DNA of 64,000 nt, from assembly GCF_041154485.1 (NCBI RefSeq), contig NZ_AP028670.1:682001-746000 (forward strand), in the 5' to 3' direction. Positions 36,262 to 44,980 of the stretch are shown here, piece by piece. This stretch comes from Variovorax sp. V93. GTDB taxonomy: Bacteria > Pseudomonadota > Gammaproteobacteria > Burkholderiales > Burkholderiaceae_C. The stretch's first letter is position 1; every line of letters starts with the position of its first letter. Position numbers and translations under genes: made by a program. The notes beneath the pieces were generated by a model. That model was not told the DNA's origin and searched no databases. It worked only from the letters and a program-made list of their open reading frames with translations.

Positions 36262-36621
36262 TCATTGCTCCTGGAAGGCGTAGTCGGGTGTGCCGTCCGG
36301 CAGCGCGAAGGGCACCACGCGCACGCGGCTTTCGATCGCCGGCGGACTTCCATCGAACAAGAGCCGACCGAAGGCGCGGACGCCCGAATCGAAGTCGACC
36401 ATCGCCAGTGCGTAGGCGGGCTTGTCCTTGCCGGGATGGACTACCGTGAAGCTGTAGAGGGACCCGGTCGGGCCGAGCTCGATCTCCTCGATCGGCTGGT
36501 CGTGGTGAATGAATTCGATCGGCGGAAACTGGGGGGGCTGCCCACCCGCCTGTGTGGCCACAAGCACCATGCCGCCGGGGGTGTCACGGATGTGGGAATC
36601 CGTGCGTTTGATGATCTTCAA
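36262..36621 (-). CDS. DUF35-type OB-fold protein lacking the zinc ribbon
   Basis: The 119-residue protein resembles the OB-fold partners of SCPx thiolases (SLYSFTVVHPG, PAYALAMVDFDSG, GRLLFDG and RVRVVPFALPDG are the OB strands). Members normally begin with a rubredoxin-like zinc ribbon of four Cys; here there is no Cys in the whole protein and VLVATQAGG stands where a CxxC pair would be. The start is TTG at 36621 with AGGAGA 6 bases before it. The stop is one base from the thiolase ATG, so the two surely form a complex. Confidence 0.75.
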   Translation of the reverse strand: MKIIKRTDSHIRDTPGGMVLVATQAGGQPPQFPPIEFIHHDQPIEEIELGPTGSLYSFTVVHPGKDKPAYALAMVDFDSGVRAFGRLLFDGSPPAIESRVRVVPFALPDGTPDYAFQEQ

Positions 36622-36710
36622 AGGTGTCTCCTGTTCCGGTGGCGATGGCCACGGCAACAGGAAGTGTGGGGACCCAGGGCCGCCCCGTCATTGGATTTGT
36701 GCTGCGCATT

Positions 36711-36727
36711 CTTTAGCCTTCCTAAAG
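36711..36727. promoter_or_regulatory. CTTTAG-N5-CTAAAG dyad between the CoA operon and prpF-like gene
   Basis: The six-base arms CTTTAG (36711-36716) and CTAAAG (36722-36727) are perfect reverse complements. A further CTAAAG lies at 36749-36754. The dyad falls in the 187-bp gap between divergent genes and may be an operator for both. No regulator gene is adjacent; the AraC at 38816 is the nearest. Confidence 0.35.
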
Positions 36728-36808
36728 CGTGCAAAGCGTGTAGTTCTGCTAAAGCCAGAGCAGCCGAACTGCAAGGACGCGCGCCCTGCGCACGCGCATA
36801 CTGAACGA

Positions 36809-37954
36809 ATGAAAGAACAAATCAGCGTTCCGGTCACCTTGATGCGCGGCGGCACAAGCAAGGCTGTTTTTCTCGCGCAGCGTGACGTGCCGTCCGATCC
36901 ACAAGCGCTGCAGCGATTCCTTCTGGCTCTGTTCGGCAGCCCGGACGTGCGCCAGATCGACGGGCTTGGAGGCGCCGACATCCTCACCAGCAAATGCGCA
37001 ATCATCGGACCGCCCTCGCGACCTGACGCAGACATCGACTACACCTTTGTGCAGATCGGCATCGATCAGCCGAGCGTGAGCTTCGAGATCGTCTGCGGCA
37101 ACATTTCATCGGCCACCGGGGTCTACGCGCTGCAGGAGCGCCTCATCCCCGTGCAGGAGCCCGCCACCACCGTGCGAGTGCACAACACCAACACCGGCAA
37201 GATTCTGCGCATGGTGGTGCAATGTGCCCACGGCGAGCCGCGCGTGGAAGGCGACACCGAAGTGGATGGGGTGCCCGCCAAGGGCGCCGAGGTCGCGTTG
37301 GATTACTCCGGCACCAGCGGTGCCACCACGGGCAGGTTGCTGCCCACCGGGCAGGCACGTGATTCGGTCTACGTCTCCAAACTCGGCCGCGAGATACCCG
37401 TCTCGATCGTCGATGTGGGAACGGCGTGTGTCTTCATCCGCGCCGCGGATCTGGGCGTTACCGGCACGGAGCTTCCCGGTCAGCTCGGCTCCGATATCTA
37501 CGAAATGGCCGAGGAAGTCAGGCGGTGGGCCGCCGATCGTTGCAGCCTGCCAGCGTCAGGAACCCTCACGCCCTACCAGATCCTCATCAGCGAAGCGCAG
37601 GACTACCGAACCATCGGCGGCGATCGAATCGTCAAGTCGTCGGAGGTCGACTTTGTTGCGCGCATGGTTCTCAATGGCGGCGCGATGCACAAGGCCTTTC
37701 CAGGCGGGGGCTCGGTCTGCCTTTCCGTGGCAGCACAGATCGCAGGGACGATTCCGGCTGAGGCGCGAGGCAGTCATGCCGGCCCGACGCGCATCCGCAT
37801 CGGCCATCCGAGTGGTGTGATCGGAATTTTTGCGAGCGTGGCTCGCACTGCCGACGACGAGTGGACGGTCCGAGAAGTGCACTTCACTCGAACCGCTCGG
37901 CGGCTGTTTGACGGAATCGCCTACGTGAGGCGAGCCCTCCTCGAGGTTGGTTGA
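36809..37954 (+). CDS. PrpF-family isomerase (2-methylaconitate isomerase / 4-oxalomesaconate tautomerase type)
   Basis: The 381-residue protein has the two diaminopimelate-epimerase-like halves of PrpF. LMRGGTSKAVFL is the family start, FEIVCGNISSATGVYAL holds the conserved region before the first active residue, and HKAFPGGGSVCLSVAA the second. It would shift a double bond or proton in a substituted unsaturated di- or tricarboxylate. It is divergent from the thiolase operon and 26 bases before an SDR gene. Substrate is open; the neighbours do not include methylcitrate-cycle genes. Confidence 0.82.
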   Translation: MKEQISVPVTLMRGGTSKAVFLAQRDVPSDPQALQRFLLALFGSPDVRQIDGLGGADILTSKCAIIGPPSRPDADIDYTFVQIGIDQPSVSFEIVCGNISSATGVYALQERLIPVQEPATTVRVHNTNTGKILRMVVQCAHGEPRVEGDTEVDGVPAKGAEVALDYSGTSGATTGRLLPTGQARDSVYVSKLGREIPVSIVDVGTACVFIRAADLGVTGTELPGQLGSDIYEMAEEVRRWAADRCSLPASGTLTPYQILISEAQDYRTIGGDRIVKSSEVDFVARMVLNGGAMHKAFPGGGSVCLSVAAQIAGTIPAEARGSHAGPTRIRIGHPSGVIGIFASVARTADDEWTVREVHFTRTARRLFDGIAYVRRALLEVG

Positions 37955-37980
37955 TCTCACCGAACTGCCGAGACATTGCA

Positions 37981-38760
37981 ATGATGACGCAAGATCTTTT
38001 TTCTCTGCGAGGCCGCACGGCTCTCGTCACGGGTGGCTCACGAGGTATTGGTCGCATGATCGCCGAGGGATTCCTGGCGCAAGGTGCACGCGTCTACATC
38101 AGCGCGCGCAAAGCCGCGGCATGCGATCTGACGGCTTCGGAACTGTCGAAGAACGGCCATTGCGTCTCGCTGCCCTACGACGTCTCCACGGTCACCGGCT
38201 GCCAGGCCCTGGCCGCTGCCTTCGCGCAGCATGAAACCAGCCTGGACATCCTGGTCAACAACGCCGGCGCTGCCTGGGGAGAAGACTTCGATGCTTTCCC
38301 CGAAAGCGGCTGGGACAAGGTGGTCGATCTCAACATGAAGACACCCTTCTTCCTGACGAAGGCGCTGTCCGAGCCGCTGCGCGCCGCGGCCAAGGAGCGT
38401 GTGGGGAAGATCATCAACATTGCCTCCACGGATGGCATCGCGCTCAACCCTCAGGAGAATTACTCCTACGTCGCCAGCAAGGCGGGCTTGATCCACCTGA
38501 CCCGTCGGATGGCGCTGCGCCTGGCGCAGGACAACATCGCGGTCAGCGCCATTGCACCTGGTGCGTTTCCATCCGAGATGAACCGCAACGCGCGCGACCG
38601 CGGCGACGAACTGTCCGAACACATACCCGCCAGACGCATCGGCACTTCAGAGGACATCGCAGGCGCGGCGATCTTCCTGGCGTCGCGTGCGGGTGACTAC
38701 GTGATGGGCGCTACCCTGGTGGTGGACGGTGGTGTGACCCACGCCCGGGCCTACAGGTGA
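37981..38760 (+). CDS. SDR-family oxidoreductase
   Basis: This encodes 259 residues. The cofactor loop is ALVTGGSRGIGRMIA and the Asn motif LVNNAGAAWGED. The catalytic stretch is NIASTDGIALNPQENYSYVASKAG, with Tyr and Lys in YVASK. Arg after the second strand (YISARKAAA) suggests NADP, unlike the SDR at 34334. It resembles RhlG/FabG-like reductases. It follows the PrpF-type gene in the same direction and may form a two-gene operon with it. ATG at 37981 is used; the TTG at 37951 is not supported. Confidence 0.83.
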   Translation: MMTQDLFSLRGRTALVTGGSRGIGRMIAEGFLAQGARVYISARKAAACDLTASELSKNGHCVSLPYDVSTVTGCQALAAAFAQHETSLDILVNNAGAAWGEDFDAFPESGWDKVVDLNMKTPFFLTKALSEPLRAAAKERVGKIINIASTDGIALNPQENYSYVASKAGLIHLTRRMALRLAQDNIAVSAIAPGAFPSEMNRNARDRGDELSEHIPARRIGTSEDIAGAAIFLASRAGDYVMGATLVVDGGVTHARAYR

Positions 38761-38815
38761 GTGTGTCCATGGGATGGCCGCTGGTGTCCGCGACGCGCTG
38801 ACCGGAAATCACGTG

Positions 38816-39610
38816 TCATCCACCGACCCGAAAGCGGTCGTTGATGTAGGTAGCGGGTGGCTTTCCAAAAGCCTTCTTGAACATCGTATTGAAGGCAGAG
38901 GGCGATTCATAGCCCAGCTCATAGGCGACTTGCTGGACGGTCGCGCCACCGGACAGCTCGCGAAGCGCCACGATCATTTGCAGCTGGCGCCGCCAGCGGC
39001 CAAAGCTCAGGCCCGTCAACGAGGTGCACAGTCGATTCAACGTTCGATCGCTCATGCCCAGCTCGCTTGCCCAGTTCGTCTGGGTCCTGCGATCGGAGGG
39101 ATCGCGCATCATCGCCGTTGAGATCTTTCTAAGCCTTGCATCCTCGGGCATCGGCAGGAACATTTCTTCCGTGGGCATCGCGCAAAGCTGGTCGAGCAGC
39201 ACCTGCGCCAGTCGATCGGTTGGCCCGCCGGCTTCATACAAAGGCGGCAATCCTGCGAGGTACTGGATCATCTCGCTGAGCATCGGGCTGATGCGCAAGG
39301 TGCAGCAACGATCAGGCAAGGGGGCAGCGCCAGGTTCCACGAAGAGGTAGAAAATCAGCGCGTTCGCCGTTCCTCGGTTGCTGTGCGGCGTGCCGCCCGG
39401 AATCCACACGCCAGCCTGGGGCGGAACCATCCACAGGGCACCGGGCACCTCGCAGGAGACGGCACCGCGCAGTGCGATCACGAGCTGGCCGGACCGGTGC
39501 TCGTGCACAGGAATCTCTCGCTCGCGCGCTGCCACGTCCACACGCAGTGCCATCACGGGTACTGACGGTTCATAGTCCAGACCTGGTTCGCTGAATTCTG
39601 CACTTCGCAT
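38816..39610 (-). CDS. AraC-family regulator with N-terminal cupin
   Basis: This gene encodes 264 residues. A cupin-like sensor domain comes first (VPVMALRVDVA, IPVHEHRSGQLVIALRGAV, PPQAGVWIPGGTPHSNRG). Two helix-turn-helix motifs of the AraC type are in the last 100 residues (WASELGMSDRTLNRLCTSLTG and VQQVAYELGYESPSAFNTMFKKAFG, each given within its length). ATG at 39610 is chosen; the open frame continues to a TTG at 39787 without a ribosome site. It is divergent from the efflux operon and convergent with the SDR, so it may control either the efflux pump or the CoA module. Confidence 0.83.
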   Translation of the reverse strand: MRSAEFSEPGLDYEPSVPVMALRVDVAAREREIPVHEHRSGQLVIALRGAVSCEVPGALWMVPPQAGVWIPGGTPHSNRGTANALIFYLFVEPGAAPLPDRCCTLRISPMLSEMIQYLAGLPPLYEAGGPTDRLAQVLLDQLCAMPTEEMFLPMPEDARLRKISTAMMRDPSDRRTQTNWASELGMSDRTLNRLCTSLTGLSFGRWRRQLQMIVALRELSGGATVQQVAYELGYESPSAFNTMFKKAFGKPPATYINDRFRVGG

Positions 39611-39941
39611 ATTGAAAAGGTTGGTGTTGCTCCCGCCATCGCGGCTTGTTCCTGCATTGGAATCGGTGCTCGGCTCGAAACGGGTGAGATCGGCGTATGG
39701 GCCAAGCGGCCATTGTTCCAGTTGCTGAATCGAAGGCACACGGCCGCCACGCTGCAGCGCCTGTACCCCGGCCGTGGTGAAGGGCAAGGTCCGCCCACCC
39801 CAAGCCCAACCAGAACGGATCGCGTTGGTGCAGGCTCCTCATCGTTGCCAGGGCGCGCCCGCCTCAGCGATGACTGAAAAGAGAAGTCATTCGTCCAACT
39901 TTGCAATTCTCGGCTCGAGTGCCGGTCACTAGCATCGTTGC
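39611..39941. promoter_or_regulatory. Intergenic region between AraC gene and efflux operon
   Basis: These 331 bases separate divergent genes and must hold their promoters. The half near the AraC gene stays open in its frame, so an N-terminal extension of up to 59 residues cannot be ruled out. I see no strong dyad or clear sigma70 pair. Confidence 0.4.
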
Positions 39942-40250
39942 ATGAAAATGATTCGCAACAAGAATGAAATGGTTTCGGCCCTGCCACTGCTCATTCTTCT
40001 CATCGGCCTGGTGCTCATTGGCGCGGCGAGCCGGTCATGCTGTACCGCAGAAGGCGCCCCGCCGGAATCGATCTCGCTGCGCTTCAGCACGCCGCTGTGT
40101 CCAACGATTCCGGCGCAGGAACTGGCACAGCTGGCTGGCCCCGCCCATCAATGGCTTCGCGCTTTTGCCAGCATCACCCTCGGCGGTTTGCGCTTGCGCT
40201 CGCGTGACCCATGGAAGCGTGCTCGCGCGATTTCTCGGGGTGCAGCATGA
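39942..40250 (+). CDS. Small hypothetical membrane protein coupled to the FUSC gene
   Basis: This is a 102-residue open frame with one strong hydrophobic helix (ALPLLILLIGLVLIGAAS, about residues 13-30) and a basic C-terminus. Its stop overlaps the FUSC start in ATGA, the coupling used between the other genes of this operon, which argues that it is translated. Starts at 39942, 39948 or 39969 are possible; none has a strong ribosome site. I recognise no family. It could be a small pump accessory or only a leader cistron. Confidence 0.5.
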   Translation: MKMIRNKNEMVSALPLLILLIGLVLIGAASRSCCTAEGAPPESISLRFSTPLCPTIPAQELAQLAGPAHQWLRAFASITLGGLRLRSRDPWKRARAISRGAA

Positions 40251-42265
40251 TCGCGCTGCCGCGTTTCTCTCGGCAGGAGTTGCTCTTTTCTCTCAAGAGC
40301 TTCGTCGCCGCCATGCTTGCGCTTTACCTGTCGAGCCGCTTCGGGCTACCCCGGCCCTTCTGGGCCATGATGACCGCTTACATCGTGGCCCACCCTGTGG
40401 CCAGCCATGTGCGCTCCAAGGCGCTCTATCGCTTTCTGGGCACCTTGCTGGGGTGCGCAGCGACCGTGGTGCTCGTCCCTGCGCTGTCCGGGTCCCCGGA
40501 ACTCATGTCGCTGGCCTTGGCGCTGTGGGTGGGACTGTGCCTATATCTTTCGCTGCTGGACCGAAGCGCGCGCTCTTACGTCTTCATGCTGGCTGGCTAC
40601 TCAGCCGCTTTGATCGGCTTTCCTCTGGTAGAAGCGCCCGCGGCGATGTTCGACACGGCCGTCGCACGGGTCACTGAAATCGGGCTGGGCATCCTGTGTG
40701 CCAGCGTGGTCCACAGCATCGCGCTTCCTGCCGGTCTGGCCCCATCCCTGCTGGGCGTGATGGATCGCGCACTTGGCGATGCGCGGCAATGGCTCACCGA
40801 CCTGTTGCGCGAGGCACCGGCCGAAGCCAAGAAGGCTCGAATTGCAGCGGACCGCCAGCGCTTGGCCCTGGACATCACACAACTGCGTCTGCTGTCCACG
40901 CATGTGCCCTTTGACACCACCCTGCGCTGGAGCGGGGGCGCCATCGGCGCCTTGCAAGACCGTCTGGCCGCCCTGACCCCGGAGCTCTCGGCGGTGGAGG
41001 ATTGCCTGCAAGTGCTATGCACCGCCACAGGCGGTGTGCCGGATGACATCGGCTCGACCTTCGCGCAGCATTCGGGCTGGCTGGCCCCGAGCGCGACGAA
41101 CGCGGGAGTGGACGAAGCGCGCGCCGCCTTTCGCGCCATCGCGGACGGTCCGGCCGCTTCGCCGTGGGTCCGCGCGCTGCGGATCGATCTGGCAACCCGC
41201 CTGGAGGACCTGGTCGCGCACTGGGATGCCTGCACCACGTTGCGCAACGATATCGACGCTGGTATTGCCGGGAACCCGGTGCCGTTGCAGCGCACCGCGG
41301 CCCTGGGTCGCAGGGTGCTTCACCTGGACAGAGGGCTCGCGCTGCGGTCGGCGATCACTGCGGTGTTGGGCACCTGCCTCTCGTGCGCACTCTGGATTGC
41401 GACGGGCTGGCCCTCGGGATCCGCCATGGCCATGGGCGCTGCAGTCTTTTGCAGCTTCTTCGCCACCATGGACGATCCAGTGCCTGCCATGCACAAGTTC
41501 ATCACGGCGCTGTTGTGGTCGTTGCCCGTGTCGGCTTTCTATGTCCTGGGGGTCATGCCGCTGGCACATGACTTTGGCATGCTGGTGCTGTGCATCGCGC
41601 CTGTGTTCTTGGTGGTCGGGTGCTACATGGCACGACCGGCCAGTTCCTTGTCGGCCCTTGGCATGTTCTTCGGCGTCGCCGGAACGCTCGCCCTTCAAGA
41701 TACGGCCACCGCCGATTGGGTGAGCTTCATCAGTTCCAACCTGGCCTTGTTCGTGGGTGCGGTGATCGCGTCCCGCGTCACCGCTCTCATGCGCAGCGTG
41801 GGGCGTGACTGGACGGCCAAGCGCATACGCCGTGCGACATGGCACGACCTCGCCGATCTGGCCGCCCCTCCGCAGGACGCATCCGCCCGAGACGCCTTTG
41901 CCTCACGCATGCTCGACAGGATCGCGCTGTTGGCGCCGCGCGTCGCTCCTGACGGTCCCGAAGCAGTCCAGATCGCAGCACACCGCGCGCTCCGCGAACT
42001 GCGCATGGGGGCAGACATCGCTGCGCTGCAGCGGCATCGCGAGCGCCTTCCGGGAGAACCGGTCAGCCGCCTCTTCAGGGAATTGGCGCTCGTCTTCCGC
42101 GCCCAGGTGGCAGGAGCGCCACCGCGTCATGCGTCGCTGCTGCCGCATATCGATCGGCTGTTGCTTGACGCCCTGATGACGGGCGCCGAGCGGCCTGCCG
42201 TCGCGGCACTTGTGGGCCTTCGACGCAACCTCTTTCCAACCGCTCCCGCCGCGCTCCAACCATGA
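40247..42265 (+). CDS. FUSC/AaeB-family aromatic acid efflux protein
   Basis: The 672-residue inner-membrane pump has two blocks of hydrophobic helices (about 15-165 and 365-515), each followed by a soluble helical region, the layout of AaeB and the fusaric acid resistance proteins. FWAMMTAYIVAHPVASHVRSKALYRFLG is the FUSC core, in part FWAMMTAYIVAHPV and KALYRFLGTLLG. It exports weak aromatic acids together with the HlyD and outer-membrane proteins downstream. ATG at 40247 matches family starts and overlaps the upstream stop. Fusaric acid is 5-butylpicolinate, so picolinate-like compounds are plausible cargo next to the pic block. Confidence 0.88.
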   Translation: MIALPRFSRQELLFSLKSFVAAMLALYLSSRFGLPRPFWAMMTAYIVAHPVASHVRSKALYRFLGTLLGCAATVVLVPALSGSPELMSLALALWVGLCLYLSLLDRSARSYVFMLAGYSAALIGFPLVEAPAAMFDTAVARVTEIGLGILCASVVHSIALPAGLAPSLLGVMDRALGDARQWLTDLLREAPAEAKKARIAADRQRLALDITQLRLLSTHVPFDTTLRWSGGAIGALQDRLAALTPELSAVEDCLQVLCTATGGVPDDIGSTFAQHSGWLAPSATNAGVDEARAAFRAIADGPAASPWVRALRIDLATRLEDLVAHWDACTTLRNDIDAGIAGNPVPLQRTAALGRRVLHLDRGLALRSAITAVLGTCLSCALWIATGWPSGSAMAMGAAVFCSFFATMDDPVPAMHKFITALLWSLPVSAFYVLGVMPLAHDFGMLVLCIAPVFLVVGCYMARPASSLSALGMFFGVAGTLALQDTATADWVSFISSNLALFVGAVIASRVTALMRSVGRDWTAKRIRRATWHDLADLAAPPQDASARDAFASRMLDRIALLAPRVAPDGPEAVQIAAHRALRELRMGADIAALQRHRERLPGEPVSRLFRELALVFRAQVAGAPPRHASLLPHIDRLLLDALMTGAERPAVAALVGLRRNLFPTAPAALQP

Positions 42266-42474
42266 TCGAAGTCAACCTTCTTGGCGTGCAGTTGCCCTGG
42301 CTTTTGCTGCTGGCAGCCGGCGCGCTGCCGTGCTCCTGGGCAACGCGCCGCCTGCTGGCCATCGTCGGTGCCTACCGATGGATCTGGCACCCCGCCCTGT
42401 TTGACGTTGCGCTGTACGTCCTGGTGCTCTGCGCCTTGGCTTCTCTCACCGGCGCAACCACCGCCTCGTCTTGA
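42262..42474 (+). CDS. DUF1656 (AaeX-like) small membrane protein
   Basis: This is a 70-residue protein with two hydrophobic helices (residues 10-30 and 44-64) and the start MIEVNLLGVQLPW typical of DUF1656. Such proteins always accompany FUSC pumps. Its ATG overlaps the FUSC stop by 4 bases. Confidence 0.9.
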   Translation: MIEVNLLGVQLPWLLLLAAGALPCSWATRRLLAIVGAYRWIWHPALFDVALYVLVLCALASLTGATTASS

Positions 42475-42494
42475 AACCCGGCCCGCTTCAATCC

Positions 42495-43457
42495 ATGAAA
42501 TCTGACGCCCTCCCCTTGCCCATCTGGACTTCCCGTCTTGCCCGTTCCGTCGTTCGTCTGTTGGTCACCGTGCTGGTGGTGGCCGCAGCCGGCTGGGCAG
42601 GCTGGCGCTTATGGGACCACTATGAACTCGCCCCGTGGACACGCAACGGACGCGTGCGGGCCAATGTCGTGCAAGTCGCGCCTGACGTGTCCGGCATGGT
42701 CGCGAATGTGGCGGTGCACGACAACCAGTCCGTTGCCGCTGGCGCCTTGCTGTTCTCGGTGGACAAGGCCCGCTTCGAGCTGGCGCTGGAACAGGCCCGG
42801 GCCGCCGTCGCGACACAGCGCATCGCGATCGGCAACCAGCGCATCACACTCGCCCAGGCGCAGCGCGAGAGCCAGCGCAATTCCGACCTGGGCGACTTGA
42901 TCTCGCTGGAAGCTCGCGAGCAGTCGCACCTGAAGGTAGACCAGGCCAAAGGCGCACTTCAAGCGGCCGAAGCGGCGTTGCGGCAGGCGCAGGTCGCGTT
43001 GAATACCTCGACGTTGAACCTGGAACGCACCCAGGTGCGCGCACCCACCGCTGGGCTCGTGACCAATCTCGACCTGCGCCAGGGCGCCTATGCGAGCGCC
43101 GGCCACCCGGTGATGGCGTTGGTTGACGCGGGTTCCATCTATGTCGAAGGCTACTTCGAGGAAAACAAGCTGGCTCGGATTCGTCGGGGCGACCGCGTAC
43201 GAGTCACGCCCATGGGCGCCGCGGCGCTCGAGGGCACCGTCGAAAGCATCGCGGCCGGAATCGCAGACCGTGACCGCAGCACCAGCGCCAACCTGCTTCC
43301 CAGCGTCAATCCCACGTTCAACTGGGTGCGGCTTGCACAGCGCGTTCCCGTGCGCGTGAAACTCGATCAGTCGTCCTCAGGCGCGCGTTTGGTGGCAGGC
43401 CAGACGGTCACCGTTGAAATCCTCGAGACTGCCCGGACTTCGGAAAACCGCGGATGA
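42495..43457 (+). CDS. HlyD-family periplasmic adaptor (AaeA/FusE-like)
   Basis: The 320-residue membrane fusion protein has one N-terminal helix (about 16-36, VRLLVTVLVVAAAGWAGW) and a lipoyl half (VRANVVQVAPDVSGMVANVAV). A long coiled hairpin (90-165) and the second lipoyl half (TQVRAPTAGLVTNL) follow. It links the FUSC pump to the outer-membrane channel. ATG at 42495 is used; TTG at 42471 overlaps the previous stop and would add eight residues. The end overlaps the channel gene by 4 bases. Confidence 0.87.
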   Translation: MKSDALPLPIWTSRLARSVVRLLVTVLVVAAAGWAGWRLWDHYELAPWTRNGRVRANVVQVAPDVSGMVANVAVHDNQSVAAGALLFSVDKARFELALEQARAAVATQRIAIGNQRITLAQAQRESQRNSDLGDLISLEAREQSHLKVDQAKGALQAAEAALRQAQVALNTSTLNLERTQVRAPTAGLVTNLDLRQGAYASAGHPVMALVDAGSIYVEGYFEENKLARIRRGDRVRVTPMGAAALEGTVESIAAGIADRDRSTSANLLPSVNPTFNWVRLAQRVPVRVKLDQSSSGARLVAGQTVTVEILETARTSENRG

Positions 43458-44914
43458 ACGCCATGTCCCGACTCCTGGCCGCCGCCACGGCGGCAAGCGC
43501 ACTGCTCACCGGTTGTGCCCACCCAACCGTGGGACCGGACTACGTGCCCCCTGTCCCCCTGTCTTTCGCGCAGTCCGCCTCCGCGGGCACCTTCCGATCT
43601 GCCGGTGGCGATGCGGCGGACACGACTCTGCCGCCGCACTGGTGGAGGCTCTATGACGACCGGCAACTGGACGCGTTGGTCACCAAGGCGCTGGAACACA
43701 GCACCGACCTGCGGCAGGCCGTGGCCAACCTGGAACGCGACCAGGCGCTGGCGGCCGAGGTGCACGGAAATGAGAGGCCGACCCTGACAGCCAGCGGGGG
43801 GCCCGGCTTTGGGCACGCGTCGGGCTTGAGCCTGCTGCAGCGCGACGACGAGCCGCCCAGCCGCGGCACATACAGCGCGGGTGTCTCCTTGTCGTATCAA
43901 CTGGACCTGTTCGGTCAACTGCGCCGCGCCATCGAAGCCGCCGAGGCCGGTACCGGCGCTGCCCAGGCGGCGTTGGATCTTGTGCGTGTGCGCGTGGCCG
44001 GCGGCGTGGCACATGCCTATGCACAAGCATGTTCAAGCGGCTATCGCTTGCGCGCCACGCAGGAGTCGGTTCGTCTGCAGGAGGAGGCGATCCGGCTCTC
44101 CGAGCGGCTCCAGCAAGCGGGCAAGGTGGGGGAAATCGACATTGCACGTGCGCAAGGCCAATTGGAACAACTGCGTGCCGCGCTGCCGCCGCTTCGGGCC
44201 CAGCGCCAAGGTGCGTTGTACCGGTTGGCAACACTGACCGGCGCAGCACCTCGCGACTTCCCTGCGGCAGTGGCCGCGTGCGAGCAGCCGCCGCGCCTCG
44301 CGGGGCTGCTTCCGGTCGGAGACGGCGCGGCCCTTTTGCGCCGGCGGCCCGACGTTCGCCAGGCCGAGCGCAGCCTGGCCGTCGCCACAGCCCGCATCGG
44401 CATAGCCACAGCCGACCTCTACCCCAAAGTGTCGCTGGGCCTCTCGGCCAGCTCGGCGGGCTTCTTGGCAAGATTTGGAAACCGGGAAACGCTCAGCTAC
44501 AGCCTGGGCCCGCTGATCAACTGGACGCTACCCAACACCGGGGTCGCCCGCGCTCGCATCGCGCAGGCCGAGGCGGCCACCCGGGTTGCGGCTGCCCGCT
44601 TCGACGGGACCGTACTGACGGCACTGCGCGAGGTGGAAACGGCGCTCGATGTCTATGCCCACGAGCTGGAACGTCATGCTGCGCTCCTGGCCGCGCGGGA
44701 TCAAAGTGCCATCGTCGCCCGGCAGGCGCGCACCCTCTATGTCAACGGCAAGAGCGGTCAGCTTGAAGCATTGGATGCAGAGCGCACCCTGGCAGCCAGT
44801 GACGCCGCTCTGGCAACATCCGCGGCCCTGTTGGCAGAGGATCAAGTCGCCGTATTCATGGCGCTGGGGGGTGGCTGGGAAGCCGATGAGCTGCTCGCGA
44901 ATGCCATGCACTAG
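43454..44914 (+). CDS. NodT/OprM-family outer-membrane efflux lipoprotein
   Basis: This gene encodes 486 residues. The signal ends in the lipobox LLTGC with Cys21 as the lipid site. VGPDYVPP right after it is the usual OprM/NodT start. Two tandem OEP repeats follow; RRRPDVRQAERSLAVATARIG and YPKVSLGLSASSAGFL are family marks in the second. The channel completes a tripartite pump with FUSC, DUF1656 and HlyD. It overlaps the adaptor gene by 4 bases. Confidence 0.9.
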   Translation: MNAMSRLLAAATAASALLTGCAHPTVGPDYVPPVPLSFAQSASAGTFRSAGGDAADTTLPPHWWRLYDDRQLDALVTKALEHSTDLRQAVANLERDQALAAEVHGNERPTLTASGGPGFGHASGLSLLQRDDEPPSRGTYSAGVSLSYQLDLFGQLRRAIEAAEAGTGAAQAALDLVRVRVAGGVAHAYAQACSSGYRLRATQESVRLQEEAIRLSERLQQAGKVGEIDIARAQGQLEQLRAALPPLRAQRQGALYRLATLTGAAPRDFPAAVAACEQPPRLAGLLPVGDGAALLRRRPDVRQAERSLAVATARIGIATADLYPKVSLGLSASSAGFLARFGNRETLSYSLGPLINWTLPNTGVARARIAQAEAATRVAAARFDGTVLTALREVETALDVYAHELERHAALLAARDQSAIVARQARTLYVNGKSGQLEALDAERTLAASDAALATSAALLAEDQVAVFMALGGGWEADELLANAMH

Positions 44915-44980
44915 CGCACGCCTGAGCGTTTCTCGAGGGAAATATGAGGCGAGCGGGAATTCCACTGCGCAAGTGCGAAC

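Noticed and set aside
36809..37954. PrpF-family gene as the missing maleate isomerase
   Set aside because: PrpF enzymes work by moving an allylic proton, which maleate lacks. The gene also sits in a different operon.
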